A DNA stretch of 38,097 bases from JASJBU01 sp039714735 (lineage in GTDB: Bacteria > Pseudomonadota > Gammaproteobacteria > Chromatiales > Chromatiaceae), in assembly GCA_039714735.1 (NCBI GenBank), contig JBDLIT010000024.1:1-38097 (forward strand), given 5' to 3'. A model generated the notes under the pieces. The model worked only from the letters and a program-made list of their open reading frames with translations, was not told the origin of the DNA and did no database searches. The translations under genes were made by a program, and so were the position numbers. This document shows, one piece after another, positions 7,254 through 15,423 of this stretch; the first letter of the stretch is position 1; each line of letters starts with the position of its first letter.

Positions 7254-7367
7254 CTATTTACAGCAATCGGGCGAGCCACTGGGTATGATGAAAATCACAA
7301 TTGACACCACCAGAACGGCCCACACACGACCGTGCAGTCTGCCGTCTGTATTGCGCGGATGAGTCAT
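7254..7367 (-). CDS. Possible small single-pass membrane protein (37 aa)
   Basis: An ATG-started frame directly after the DUF3108 gene encodes 37 residues: a basic hydrophilic N-terminus of about 14 residues, then a hydrophobic helix rich in Val and Ile (about residues 16-28), then a short tail ending in Cys-Cys-Lys. This looks like a small membrane protein and lies 14 bases after the DUF3108 stop. No purine-rich ribosome binding site is visible, so it would depend on coupling with the upstream gene. Chance cannot be excluded. Confidence 0.35.
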   Translation of the reverse strand: MTHPRNTDGRLHGRVWAVLVVSIVIFIIPSGSPDCCK

Positions 7368-7381
7368 ACGGGGAGGGCTGT

Positions 7382-8110
7382 TTATCTACTCTCGGTGAGC
7401 TGCATCAGTTCAATGGTATAGTGGCCTGATGAGCGTTTTCGTTCAATCTTGACCGGCAGGTAATCAAGTTCCGGGGCAAACCAGATGGTGTAGTCAGGAG
7501 GGTGATTTTCCTTGTTGCGTTTTACCTTCAGGCAATTCAGTCTGCCGTAGGGAAGGTTGATGGAATCACTGCCCTCTACTTTGTAGTAATAGGTCTTTAT
7601 CCGTCCGCCATCCGCCACTGGATAGCTTGCGGTTTTGGCGCCGCCCGACAGTTCGAGACGCAGAGCCAGTTGCTGGCTGAATTTATCATGCATGCCTGGA
7701 CTGAGCTTTTGCGACCAGCGGGTGCCTTCGCTTGTAGTCCAGACTTTTTCCGTCTTCCAGTCGAACTTGAGCAGGGTCTTTTTTTTCACCTCTCCATTAC
7801 TTTGCAGGAACTCATAGGTGAGAGGAACAATCTGCCGGTCTGCATAAGTGCCTCTGCTGGATTCATGGACCTCATCCGAGATGAGCCAGCGAATAATCGC
7901 TCCAGGTTTGGTATGCCCCGTATAGTTGTAACCGCCATCGGCAGTGAGGTCCAGGCGCAGGTCGAGGGTGCCCAATGGAATGTTGCTTCGGGTAACCTGA
8001 AACTTTGCCGCGAAGGGCTTCAGTTCAAGACCTGGGTCTGCCTCAAGCTGTGGGGCAACAAATCCTACGCCGGCGACCAGTAAATGGAGAAGGTAGCGAC
8101 TCCAAAGCAT
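7382..8110 (-). CDS. DUF3108 family periplasmic protein
   Basis: The 242-residue protein has a signal peptide (about residues 1-24) and a single DUF3108 domain covering the rest. It shows the family's features: Phe-x-Ala-x-Phe-x-Val near the start, a central Asp-Lys-Phe-Ser-Gln-Gln-Leu-Ala-Leu segment, the Val-Ala-Asp-Gly-Gly-Arg-x-Lys-Thr-Tyr turn, and a Leu-Pro-Val-Lys-Ile-Glu end. The family is predicted to form a beta-rich envelope domain of unknown function. The gene starts nine bases after purN and is probably co-transcribed with purM-purN. A link to purine synthesis is not implied by the fold. Confidence 0.85.
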   Translation of the reverse strand: MLWSRYLLHLLVAGVGFVAPQLEADPGLELKPFAAKFQVTRSNIPLGTLDLRLDLTADGGYNYTGHTKPGAIIRWLISDEVHESSRGTYADRQIVPLTYEFLQSNGEVKKKTLLKFDWKTEKVWTTSEGTRWSQKLSPGMHDKFSQQLALRLELSGGAKTASYPVADGGRIKTYYYKVEGSDSINLPYGRLNCLKVKRNKENHPPDYTIWFAPELDYLPVKIERKRSSGHYTIELMQLTESR

Positions 8111-8119
8111 CGGTTAAGG

Positions 8120-8788
8120 TCAGCCAATAGCCTGTTCGGGCTGGAAAATCACGGGACGTTCCCGTTCTCTGCCGTCCAGAGTGACCCCCCCCCGCTCGTT
8201 CAGCGCGAGACGTCCTTCGGCAAACCAACCAATGGCCAGCGGGTAGATCTGGTGTTCGAGTTTGAGCACCCGGGTAGCCAGCTGTTCCACATCATCATCG
8301 GGCAACACGGGAACCAGGGCCTGCACGATCAATGGCCCGCCATCCAGTTTCTCAGTGACAAAATGCACACTCGCCCCATGCAGGTTCTCGCCGGCATCCA
8401 ATGCCCGCTGATGAGTATGCAGGCCCCTGAATTTGGGCAGCAGGGATGGGTGGATATTGAATAGTCGCCCCGCGTAGTGACGAACGAATTCAGGCGTCAG
8501 GATGCGCATGAAGCCGGCGAGTATGACCAGTTCCGGCTGAAAACTGTCGATGAGGGACTTGAGCGCATTATCGTATTGTTCACGCTCGGTAAAACTCTTG
8601 TGGTCGAGCACCCGGGTGGGGACCCCGGCCTGTTCAGCCCTATCCAGGCCATATACTCCGGGACGATTGCTGATCACGGCGCGGATATCCACCGGCAGAC
8701 CATTGGCGGCGGCATCGATGATCGCTTGCAGGTTACTGCCGCTGCCGGAGATCAAGACCACCAGCGGCAGTGGTTTACGTTCGGTCAT
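8120..8788 (-). CDS. purN: Phosphoribosylglycinamide formyltransferase
   Basis: PurN uses 10-formyl-tetrahydrofolate to formylate GAR in the third step of de novo purine synthesis. The 222 residues match the family's length. Visible motifs are Ser-Gly-Ser-Gly-Ser-Asn-Leu-Gln near the N-terminus for phosphate binding, the catalytic Asn-Ile-His-Pro-Ser-Leu-Leu-Pro, and the catalytic Asp in Lys-Leu-Asp-Gly-Gly-Pro. The start overlaps the purM stop by four bases (ATGA), so translation is coupled. Confidence 0.97.
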   Translation of the reverse strand: MTERKPLPLVVLISGSGSNLQAIIDAAANGLPVDIRAVISNRPGVYGLDRAEQAGVPTRVLDHKSFTEREQYDNALKSLIDSFQPELVILAGFMRILTPEFVRHYAGRLFNIHPSLLPKFRGLHTHQRALDAGENLHGASVHFVTEKLDGGPLIVQALVPVLPDDDVEQLATRVLKLEHQIYPLAIGWFAEGRLALNERGGVTLDGRERERPVIFQPEQAIG

Positions 8789-9855
8789 GCCAGTCTGCCG
8801 CTGACCTCGACGCTGGGTTCGACCTGATTTGAAGTCTCAACCCGTCCCAGTCGCCAGGCTGTCTCCCCCGCTGCATTCAGCAGCTCAATGCTCTTTTCAG
8901 CCTGCTCTTCTGCAACACAGGCTACCATCCCGACACCACAGTTAAAGGTGCGCAGCATCTCAGTCTCCAGCACATTGCCCTGACGCTGCAGCCAGGCAAA
9001 GATCTCCGGTAATTGCCAGGAGTCACTGTCAATCACCGCCTTGCAGCCATCGGGGAGCACCCGCGGAAGGTTATCCAGCAGACCTCCGCCGGTGATATGG
9101 GCCAGCGCATGAATGTCAATCTGTTCCAGCAGTGAGAGCAGGGGCTTTACATAGATCCGGGTGGGCGCCAGCAGGGCGTCGCCCAAGGTGTGGTTGCCCA
9201 TTGCTTGCGAGAGATCCGCTTGCGTCACCTCCAGAATCTTGCGGATCAGGGAGTAACCGTTGGAGTGAGGGCCGGACGAGGCAAGCCCGATCAGGGCATC
9301 ACCAGCCTGCACCTTTTCCGGCTGGATCAGCTTGTCTTTCTCTGCGATGCCGACACAGAATCCGGCCAGGTCGTAATCACCCTTTGTATACATGCCGGGC
9401 ATCTCAGCCGTCTCACCACCCGTAAGTGCGGCTCCGGCCAGCTCGCAACCTTTGGCGATGCCCCTCACCACATCGGTGGCAACCGCCACATCCAACTGGC
9501 CTGTGGCGTAATAATCGAGGAAGAACAGCGGTTCGGCGCCCGCCACCACAATATCGTTTGCACACATGGCGACCAGATCGATACCGATGGTGTCGTGCCG
9601 CTGCAGCTCCAGCGCCAATTTGAGTTTGGTGCCCACGCCGTCCGTGCCTGAGACCAGCACCGGTTGCCTGAAGCGGTCCCAGGGGAGCTCGAAAAGGGCG
9701 CCGAAACCGCCCAGTCCGGTCAATACCCCGGGTCTGAAGGTCTGTTTGACAATCGGTTTGATCTGTTCAATGAGTTGATTTCCGGCATCGATATCGACAC
9801 CGGCATCCCGGTAACTGAGCTGGCTGTCGTTACTGGGTTTATTCTCGTGATTCAC
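8785..9855 (-). CDS. purM: Phosphoribosylformylglycinamidine cyclo-ligase (AIR synthetase)
   Basis: PurM closes the imidazole ring of AIR with ATP, the fifth step of purine synthesis. The 356-residue protein shows Ser-Tyr-Arg-Asp-Ala-Gly-Val-Asp at its N-terminus, Gly-Val-Gly-Thr-Lys-Leu, the Gly-Gly-Glu-Thr-Ala-Glu-Met-Pro-Gly signature and His-Ile-Thr-Gly-Gly-Gly. The start is GTG at 9855, with GGAG about ten bases upstream. This gives an N-terminus about six residues longer than in well-known relatives. It is the first gene of the purM-purN-DUF3108 unit and is divergent from the DUF2066 gene. Confidence 0.97.
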   Translation of the reverse strand: MNHENKPSNDSQLSYRDAGVDIDAGNQLIEQIKPIVKQTFRPGVLTGLGGFGALFELPWDRFRQPVLVSGTDGVGTKLKLALELQRHDTIGIDLVAMCANDIVVAGAEPLFFLDYYATGQLDVAVATDVVRGIAKGCELAGAALTGGETAEMPGMYTKGDYDLAGFCVGIAEKDKLIQPEKVQAGDALIGLASSGPHSNGYSLIRKILEVTQADLSQAMGNHTLGDALLAPTRIYVKPLLSLLEQIDIHALAHITGGGLLDNLPRVLPDGCKAVIDSDSWQLPEIFAWLQRQGNVLETEMLRTFNCGVGMVACVAEEQAEKSIELLNAAGETAWRLGRVETSNQVEPSVEVSGRLA

Positions 9856-9971
9856 AGAAAAACACTCCGGAGGGGCAAAAATAAAGTTGGATTTTAACAG
9901 AAGTTATCAGCAGCGGTGAGTGGGAAATATTGATGCCGTGAGGCTTTGTATGTGCTAAGCCGGTTACCGTT

Positions 9972-10001
9972 TAGACAGGTTGCCCGGCGCCGCGCTAGAA
10001 T
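9972..10001 (+). promoter_or_regulatory. Candidate sigma70 promoter of the DUF2066 gene
   Basis: TAGACA (9972-9977) and TAGAAT (9996-10001) are spaced by 18 bases, each matching five of six consensus positions. Transcription would start near 10008, about 27 bases before the ATG. Confidence 0.5.
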
Positions 10002-10034
10002 TTACCTCTGAGTTCTTCAATTATACTGTGAGTT

Positions 10035-11156
10035 ATGACTGGATTAAGAATATTCGCCGGTAGCCTGTTGGCTGTTTTACTGCTGTTCTACTCCGCAGAT
10101 AACGCGCTGGCGGAGACTGTAACCGATCTATATGTGGCTGAGGTTCCTGTATATGGTCAAGCGGACAAGGTTCGTAGAGACGCCATTGCAGAAGCGTTTG
10201 CCATTGTTCTGGTGAAGGTCTCTGGAGATCGAAATCTCTCATTACGGGGTAAACTGAGCAAGCTGGTAAAGCGTGCGAACGGCTATGTGCAGCAGTACAG
10301 CTATCGGATGTTGGAAGCGACAGACGATGGAAACCTGGAAGATGCCGGTCCGGATCGTCTGTTAAGAGTTCGTTTCGATGAGCAGGCGGTGAATCGGCAG
10401 CTTCGAGAGCATGGGGTTCCGGTCTGGGGAAGCGCCAGGCCCTCGACCCTGGTATGGCTGGGCATCGAGAAAAGAGGGCGTCGCACGCTCTACCGGCCGG
10501 AACACAACCAAGGCTTGCGTGATGTGCTGGAGCAGACAGCGAGTGCCCGGGGATTGCCGATCATCTTTCCATTGATGGATCTCGAAGACAGTTCCAACCT
10601 GCAGGCCAGTGATATTTGGGGCTCCTTCGAAGAGGCGATTCGGCGTGCTTCGGACCGCTATTTGCCTGACGTGATTCTGGTCGGGCGGGTCCGTAAACGG
10701 GGACGTAAGGATTGGACGGCTGATTGGAGTCTCTATCAACCCGGCGATGTAAGCACCTGGCAAACCCGGTCTTCCAGCAAACAGGCGGTGGCGGCAGAGG
10801 GTCTGCAACGAACGGTGGATAGTCTGGCCATGAGGTTCGCTCCCCGTTATGTGGAGCAGGGCGTCACCAGTCTCAGGATAAGGGTCTCGGGAATGGACAA
10901 CCTGGGAGATTACATCCTGGTGAAGGAGTATCTTCAGTCCCTGGGGTTGATTGAACAACTGGATCTGTTGGCCGCTTATCCCGAGAGTATCAGTTTTATC
11001 GCCCAGGTTCAGGGCGGCCGGGATGCATTGGAAAAAGGCATCATGCTGGGTGGTGTTCTGGAACCCGTGGTCTCCTCCGACGATGTGGTCAGCGCGGATG
11101 CGACATCTCCGGAAGCCATGGACGCAGAGAGCCTCGATTTCCGGTTGCGGCAATGA
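10035..11156 (+). CDS. DUF2066 family exported protein
   Basis: The 373-residue protein starts with a signal peptide cleaved after about residue 26 (Ala-Leu-Ala). The mature part opens with the family pattern Leu-Tyr-x-Ala-Glu-Val-Pro-Val and then Arg-Arg-Asp-Ala-Ile-Ala-Glu-Ala-Phe. DUF2066 is common in gammaproteobacteria beside purM; no biochemical role is known to me. The divergent position next to purM is the usual arrangement in the class. Its stop overlaps the next start (ATGA), so it is coupled to the phosphatidyltransferase gene. The last ~30 residues are acidic and low in complexity. Confidence 0.88.
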   Translation: MTGLRIFAGSLLAVLLLFYSADNALAETVTDLYVAEVPVYGQADKVRRDAIAEAFAIVLVKVSGDRNLSLRGKLSKLVKRANGYVQQYSYRMLEATDDGNLEDAGPDRLLRVRFDEQAVNRQLREHGVPVWGSARPSTLVWLGIEKRGRRTLYRPEHNQGLRDVLEQTASARGLPIIFPLMDLEDSSNLQASDIWGSFEEAIRRASDRYLPDVILVGRVRKRGRKDWTADWSLYQPGDVSTWQTRSSSKQAVAAEGLQRTVDSLAMRFAPRYVEQGVTSLRIRVSGMDNLGDYILVKEYLQSLGLIEQLDLLAAYPESISFIAQVQGGRDALEKGIMLGGVLEPVVSSDDVVSADATSPEAMDAESLDFRLRQ

Positions 11157-11707
11157 AAGCCAGAGACATCCCCAACCTGATCAGTTTTCTGCGCATTCTG
11201 TTGACGCTGCCCATCGTCTGGTTGTTATTCGAGCATGAATTTTCCTATGCCCTTATGTTGTTTGCCCTGGCTGGTTTTTCCGATGGATTGGATGGTTATC
11301 TAGCAAAGCAATTCAACTGGCGGAGCAGGCTGGGGGGGCTACTTGATCCCCTGGCGGACAAGGCGCTGCTGATGAGTTCTTTCCTGGTGCTCGGTGGTTT
11401 GGGGTTGATCCCCATCTGGCTGGTGATTCTGGTGGTTTTTCGTGATCTGCTGATCGTGGGCGGGGCGCTCTACTATAACTTCAGTGTTGAAGAGCTGGAT
11501 GCACACCCCAGCTTGATCAGCAAGCTGAATACCCTGCTGCAGATACTGCTGGTGCTTCTGGTGGTGACAAACGCCGGTCCCTATCCGATCCCGGGCAGTG
11601 TTATGAGTCTGCTGGTGTGGGCAACCTTGGCTACTACGGTTGCTAGTGGCGCGGATTATGTCTGGGTCTGGTCGCGCAAAGCGCAGGAGAAGGGCAGACG
11701 AGACTGA
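11153..11707 (+). CDS. CDP-alcohol phosphatidyltransferase family protein (PgsA-like)
   Basis: The 184-residue inner-membrane enzyme has several hydrophobic helices and the complete family signature: Asp44, Asp47-Gly48, Ala51, Gly61, Asp65 and Asp69 at the standard spacing. The usual Arg after Ala51 is replaced by Lys52. Members transfer a phosphatidyl group from CDP-diacylglycerol to an alcohol such as glycerol-3-phosphate. The size and the start Asp-Ile-Pro-Asn-Leu-Ile-Ser resemble PgsA, but a second PgsA-like paralogue is common in this genomic position, so the alcohol substrate is uncertain. The gene ends three bases from the convergent pyrK. Confidence 0.88.
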   Translation: MKARDIPNLISFLRILLTLPIVWLLFEHEFSYALMLFALAGFSDGLDGYLAKQFNWRSRLGGLLDPLADKALLMSSFLVLGGLGLIPIWLVILVVFRDLLIVGGALYYNFSVEELDAHPSLISKLNTLLQILLVLLVVTNAGPYPIPGSVMSLLVWATLATTVASGADYVWVWSRKAQEKGRRD

Positions 11708-11710
11708 AAA

Positions 11711-12580
11711 TCAGAAGACGGCCCGGGCATCGAATACTGGGCCATCCACACAGACCCGTTTCATTACTGGTCCTTCTGCAGTATTGACCTCGACAACACA
11801 GCCGGCGCAGCCACCAACGGCGCAGGCCATGAACTCCTCCAGTGAGACCTGGCAGGGGAGATCGAACTCGGCAGCCAGCTTGGCTACCGCCTGCAGCATC
11901 GGATGTGGGCCACAGGAGAAGATCTCCACCTGTCGCCGCGTATCTTCATCCAGTGACTCCAGCCAGACCCTGGCCAGATCAGTGACATAGCCCTGGTGGC
12001 AGCCAGGCATTTCCTGCTGACTGGCCAGCCGGCAACCGACACCCCAGTCATCGAGCAAGGGCATGCTGGCAATCACCCCCTCAGGCATGCCGTGGACCAT
12101 GATCTTGGAAGGTTTGGGTGAAAAGGGAAATGGCGCCTCTGAGCCGAGAATCACAAATGACTGTTTGATCTGGTCTCCGCGCATCGCATCAGCCAGAAAG
12201 ACCATGGGCGGCATGCCCACGCCACCGCCAATCAATAGGGGGCGTGAGTGCTCCATGGAGGGGGTGAAGGGTTGTCCGATGGGGCCCAGTAGACTGAGGG
12301 TCTCCCCCGGCTTACGCTGTGAAAGTAGTTCCGTACCGCTGCCGACTCGCTTGTAGAGCAGTTCGACCCAACCTTCCGTGTCTGAGGTCCGCATGATGGA
12401 TATGGGGCGGCGCATGGGTTGCAGGGGATCGCACTGCAGATGCACGAAACTGCCCGGCAGAGCGCTCATGGCGCACTCCGGGGCCTGCACCCGCAGGATG
12501 AACTGATCCCCGGCAAAGCCCTGGTGAGAGAGGATCTCGGCCTCTTCAAGGAAGATGGTGTTTCGATGGGGTTTGTTCAT
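11711..12580 (-). CDS. pyrK: PyrK-like dihydroorotate dehydrogenase electron transfer subunit
   Basis: The 289-residue flavoprotein has an FAD-binding beta barrel (Arg-Arg-Pro-Ile-Ser near residue 57), an NAD-binding domain with Gly-Gly-Gly-Val-Gly-Met-Pro-Pro, and a C-terminal 2Fe-2S site at Cys253, Cys258, Cys261 and Cys277. This is the PyrK pattern. PyrK normally passes electrons from the class 1B dihydroorotate dehydrogenase PyrDB to NAD, but no pyrD lies here and gammaproteobacteria usually have the quinone-linked class 2 enzyme. The gene is the last of pyrR-pyrB-pyrC'-pyrK, five bases after pyrC', with AAGGA before the ATG. Its electron partner is unknown. Confidence 0.85.
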   Translation of the reverse strand: MNKPHRNTIFLEEAEILSHQGFAGDQFILRVQAPECAMSALPGSFVHLQCDPLQPMRRPISIMRTSDTEGWVELLYKRVGSGTELLSQRKPGETLSLLGPIGQPFTPSMEHSRPLLIGGGVGMPPMVFLADAMRGDQIKQSFVILGSEAPFPFSPKPSKIMVHGMPEGVIASMPLLDDWGVGCRLASQQEMPGCHQGYVTDLARVWLESLDEDTRRQVEIFSCGPHPMLQAVAKLAAEFDLPCQVSLEEFMACAVGGCAGCVVEVNTAEGPVMKRVCVDGPVFDARAVF

Positions 12581-12585
12581 GTTGG

Positions 12586-13881
12586 TTAATCCTTAAGGGA
12601 TTCCCGGTTAAAAACTATTCGACCCTGCAGCAACGTATAGTTGACTCGCCCGGGCAGCTCCCAACCATCAAAGGGCGTGTTCTTTCCCTGACTGAGCAGT
12701 TGGCTGGCATCCAGGGTCCAGTATGCTTCCGGATCAAAGATACAAATATCGGCAGGCGCTCCAATGCTCAATCTGCCCAGAGGCAATCCCAGAATGTCGG
12801 CCGGGCCGCAGGTGAGCCGGGCAATGGCGCTGTTCAGGTCGATGGCGCCTTCCTGCACCAGTTTGAGCGTCAGGGGGAGGAGGGTTTCGAGGCCTGAGAT
12901 GCCAGGCTCAGTGTCGGGAAAAGGTGCAGCCTTGGCATCCGCCTCGTGGGGTTGATGGTCAGAACAGATGGCGGAAATGACGCCCTCCTTAAGCGCGCGA
13001 CGCAGGCCATCCCGGTCACTTGAGGTGCGCAGGGGGGGATGGACATGGGCGTTGCTGTCGAATTCACTGATGTCCAGCTCGGTGAGGAACAGCTGATGGA
13101 TGGCCACATCGCCGGATACTAATTGCTTGTCGTATCGGGCGCGGCCCAGCATGCGGGCTGAGCGGTAGGTGGACAGCGTCTGGAAATGGACCCTCGCGCC
13201 TGTCTGCTCCACCAGCGCCAGGTAGGTGGCGACAGCAACTGTTTCTGCCGCATGCGGGATGCCGGGGAGTCCCAAGCGATCCGCGACCCGACCTTCATGC
13301 GCACAACCTTGATTGGCCAGGAATCGGTCTTCCGGGCGGATCATGGTGAGCAGATCGAAGGTGGTTGCATACTCCAGAGTGCGGCGCTGCACCAGGCTGC
13401 TGACGAGAGGCCGGTAGGCATTGGAGACGGCCACGCAACCGGCGGATTTCAAGGTCGCCATCTCGCTCAGCTGGTCGCCATTCAGGCCCTGGGTGCGTGC
13501 TCCCTGGGGCAACAGACGACAGACCCCAGCCTTCTTGGCCTTGCTTTTAATCTGCCCCGCCACAGCAGGGGTGTCGATGATCGGCGTGGTATCCGGTGGG
13601 CAGCAGATGGTGGTGATGCCGGCGCTGGCTGCGGCAGCTGTCTCACTGGCGATGGTGGCTTTGTACTCCGCGCCGGGTTCCCGTAAATGGGCGCAGAGAT
13701 CGATCAAACCCGGGCAGACCAACTGTCCGGTGGCGTCGATGCTCTCTGCTTCAAAGTCTTCAGGCGCATCACCAATGGCCAAGATTTGGCCCTTTGCGAT
13801 ATGGATGTCGGTGATCCGGTCGATGCCGTTTGCCGGGTCTATGAGACGGCCGTTGAGGATGCTGAGTTGCTTCTTCTTCAT
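12586..13881 (-). CDS. pyrC': Dihydroorotase-like noncatalytic subunit of aspartate transcarbamoylase
   Basis: By overall sequence this 431-residue protein is a class I dihydroorotase, but key metal ligands are gone. The first His of the His-x-His pair is Cys63 (His65 remains), the bridging Asp position reads Asn154, the next His is Arg182, and the following His is Thr235. The late Asp308 and the neighbouring Ser-Asp-His-x-Pro-His remain. Substitutions of this kind mark PyrC' (pDHO) of Pseudomonas, an inactive homologue needed to assemble the class A aspartate transcarbamoylase. The gene directly follows pyrB with a four-base gap, as in Pseudomonas. A true dihydroorotase should therefore be encoded elsewhere. 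Residue matches were made by eye. Confidence 0.88.
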   Translation of the reverse strand: MKKKQLSILNGRLIDPANGIDRITDIHIAKGQILAIGDAPEDFEAESIDATGQLVCPGLIDLCAHLREPGAEYKATIASETAAAASAGITTICCPPDTTPIIDTPAVAGQIKSKAKKAGVCRLLPQGARTQGLNGDQLSEMATLKSAGCVAVSNAYRPLVSSLVQRRTLEYATTFDLLTMIRPEDRFLANQGCAHEGRVADRLGLPGIPHAAETVAVATYLALVEQTGARVHFQTLSTYRSARMLGRARYDKQLVSGDVAIHQLFLTELDISEFDSNAHVHPPLRTSSDRDGLRRALKEGVISAICSDHQPHEADAKAAPFPDTEPGISGLETLLPLTLKLVQEGAIDLNSAIARLTCGPADILGLPLGRLSIGAPADICIFDPEAYWTLDASQLLSQGKNTPFDGWELPGRVNYTLLQGRIVFNRESLKD

Positions 13882-13885
13882 CCTC

Positions 13886-14866
13886 TCACCCCTGTAGTTG
13901 CAGATTCTGACTGCCGATAACCATGGATATTACCGCCATGCGTACCGCAATGCCGTAACTGACCTGCTGCAGGATGACCGATTTGGCGCCGTCAGCCACC
14001 CGGGAATCCATCTCCACGCCCCGGTTGATCGGACCCGGGTGCATCACGATGGCTTCGGAATCTGCTATGGCCAGACGTTTCTCGGTGAGGCCGAAGAGCC
14101 TGAAATACTCATGCTCACTGGGCAGCAGGGCGCCCTGCATGCGTTCCCGCTGCAGGCGCAGCATGATAATGACATCTACATCCCGGATGCCTTGCTCCAG
14201 GTCGTGATAGACATGCACCCCCAGGCTGCGGGGATCAGCCGGCAGCAGGGTTTGCGGCGCAACCACCCGTACTTCAGAGACCCCCAGGGTGTTGAGGGCA
14301 AGAATCTGTGAGCGGGCGACCCGTGAGTGAAGGATATCACCCACGATGGCTACCCTTAGGCCTACGAATTCGCCTTTGTGACGGCGGATGGTGAACATGT
14401 CCAACATCGCCTGGGTGGGATGGGCATGCCGCCCGTCACCGGCATTCATCACCCCAACCCCCCGGTCTGCGTGCTGGGCGATAAAGTGGGCGGTGCCACT
14501 GGATGCATGGCGCACCACGAACATGTCGACATGCATCGCTTCCAGGTTTCTCAGGGTATCCAGTAATGTCTCGCCCTTGGATGTCGCCGAGGCGCTGATG
14601 TTCAGATTCAGGACGTCAGCGGAGAGCCTTTTTGCCGCCAGTTCGAAGGTGGTGCGGGTGCGGGTGCTGGTTTCGAAAAAGAGATTGGCGACAATCTTGC
14701 CTCGGCAGAGCGGCACCTTTTTCACCGTCCGTTCAGAAACCCCGGTAAAACCCTCTGTTGTATTGAGGATTTCGGTGAGCATTTCCCGCTTCAAGCCATC
14801 AATGGTGAGAAAATGGAGGAGCCTTCCTTCCCTGTCAAGTTGCAGATTGCTACTGGCCTGACTCAT
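13886..14866 (-). CDS. pyrB: Aspartate carbamoyltransferase catalytic subunit
   Basis: The 326-residue enzyme joins carbamoyl phosphate and aspartate in the first committed step of pyrimidine synthesis. Visible motifs are the carbamoyl-phosphate loop Phe-Phe-Glu-Thr-Ser-Thr-Arg-Thr-Arg, His-Pro-Thr-Gln-Ala, and His-Pro-Gly-Pro-Ile-Asn-Arg-Gly. The N-terminus is extended relative to the E. coli enzyme, as in class A enzymes that pair with a dihydroorotase-like subunit. It lies two bases after pyrR and four before pyrC', so the complex partner is co-expressed. No pyrI regulatory gene is present. Confidence 0.97.
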   Translation of the reverse strand: MSQASSNLQLDREGRLLHFLTIDGLKREMLTEILNTTEGFTGVSERTVKKVPLCRGKIVANLFFETSTRTRTTFELAAKRLSADVLNLNISASATSKGETLLDTLRNLEAMHVDMFVVRHASSGTAHFIAQHADRGVGVMNAGDGRHAHPTQAMLDMFTIRRHKGEFVGLRVAIVGDILHSRVARSQILALNTLGVSEVRVVAPQTLLPADPRSLGVHVYHDLEQGIRDVDVIIMLRLQRERMQGALLPSEHEYFRLFGLTEKRLAIADSEAIVMHPGPINRGVEMDSRVADGAKSVILQQVSYGIAVRMAVISMVIGSQNLQLQG

Positions 14867-14868
14867 GA

Positions 14869-15423
14869 TTAGAACTCATCCTCATGTTGTCTGGAACTGC
14901 GGTTGGATTCTGTTCCTATCACCAGCCCCAGCGGCTCCGGGCCGGTCAGGGTGATGTGTTGATCGGCTTCGAGATGCGGTTTGAGTCCGACGATATCCGG
15001 CTGGATCGGCAGTTCCCGGCCGCTCCGGTCTACCAGGGCGGCGAGAATCACCGAGGCCGGACGGCCGTAATCGAAGATCTCATTCAGGGCGGCGCGTATG
15101 GTTCTGCCGGTGTGCAGGACATCGTCGACGAGGATGATGTGTCGATCATCCATCGGCGTGGGCAGGTCGGAGGGGTGGACCTCAGGATTCATGCCGATAC
15201 GTGTGAAGTCATCACGATAGAATGAGATATCCAGGGTGCCCAGGGGATCCTGCAGGCCCAGTTCCGCGTGCAGCATCTCGGCCAGCCAGACCCCACCTGT
15301 ACGGATTCCGACAATCAGGGGCGCATTGATCTCGCGTTGGTTTAACAGCGTCCAAAGCTTGCCCGCCATGACATCGACCAGTGATTCCACACCTTCGGCA
15401 TTCATGAATTCTTTAGTCTGCAT
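14869..15423 (-). CDS. pyrR: Bifunctional pyr operon regulator / uracil phosphoribosyltransferase
   Basis: The 184-residue protein has a phosphoribosyltransferase fold with the PRPP loop Val-Asp-Asp-Val-Leu-His-Thr-Gly-Arg-Thr and an early Gly-Ile-Arg-Thr-Gly-Gly. PyrR binds uridine nucleotides and, in Gram-positive bacteria, the pyr mRNA leader. The 121-base gap upstream has no visible anti-terminator or PyrR-type binding loop, so regulation by RNA attenuation is not supported here. The C-terminal tail (after about residue 172) is hydrophilic and likely flexible. AGGTGA precedes the ATG. Confidence 0.93.
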   Translation of the reverse strand: MQTKEFMNAEGVESLVDVMAGKLWTLLNQREINAPLIVGIRTGGVWLAEMLHAELGLQDPLGTLDISFYRDDFTRIGMNPEVHPSDLPTPMDDRHIILVDDVLHTGRTIRAALNEIFDYGRPASVILAALVDRSGRELPIQPDIVGLKPHLEADQHITLTGPEPLGLVIGTESNRSSRQHEDEF

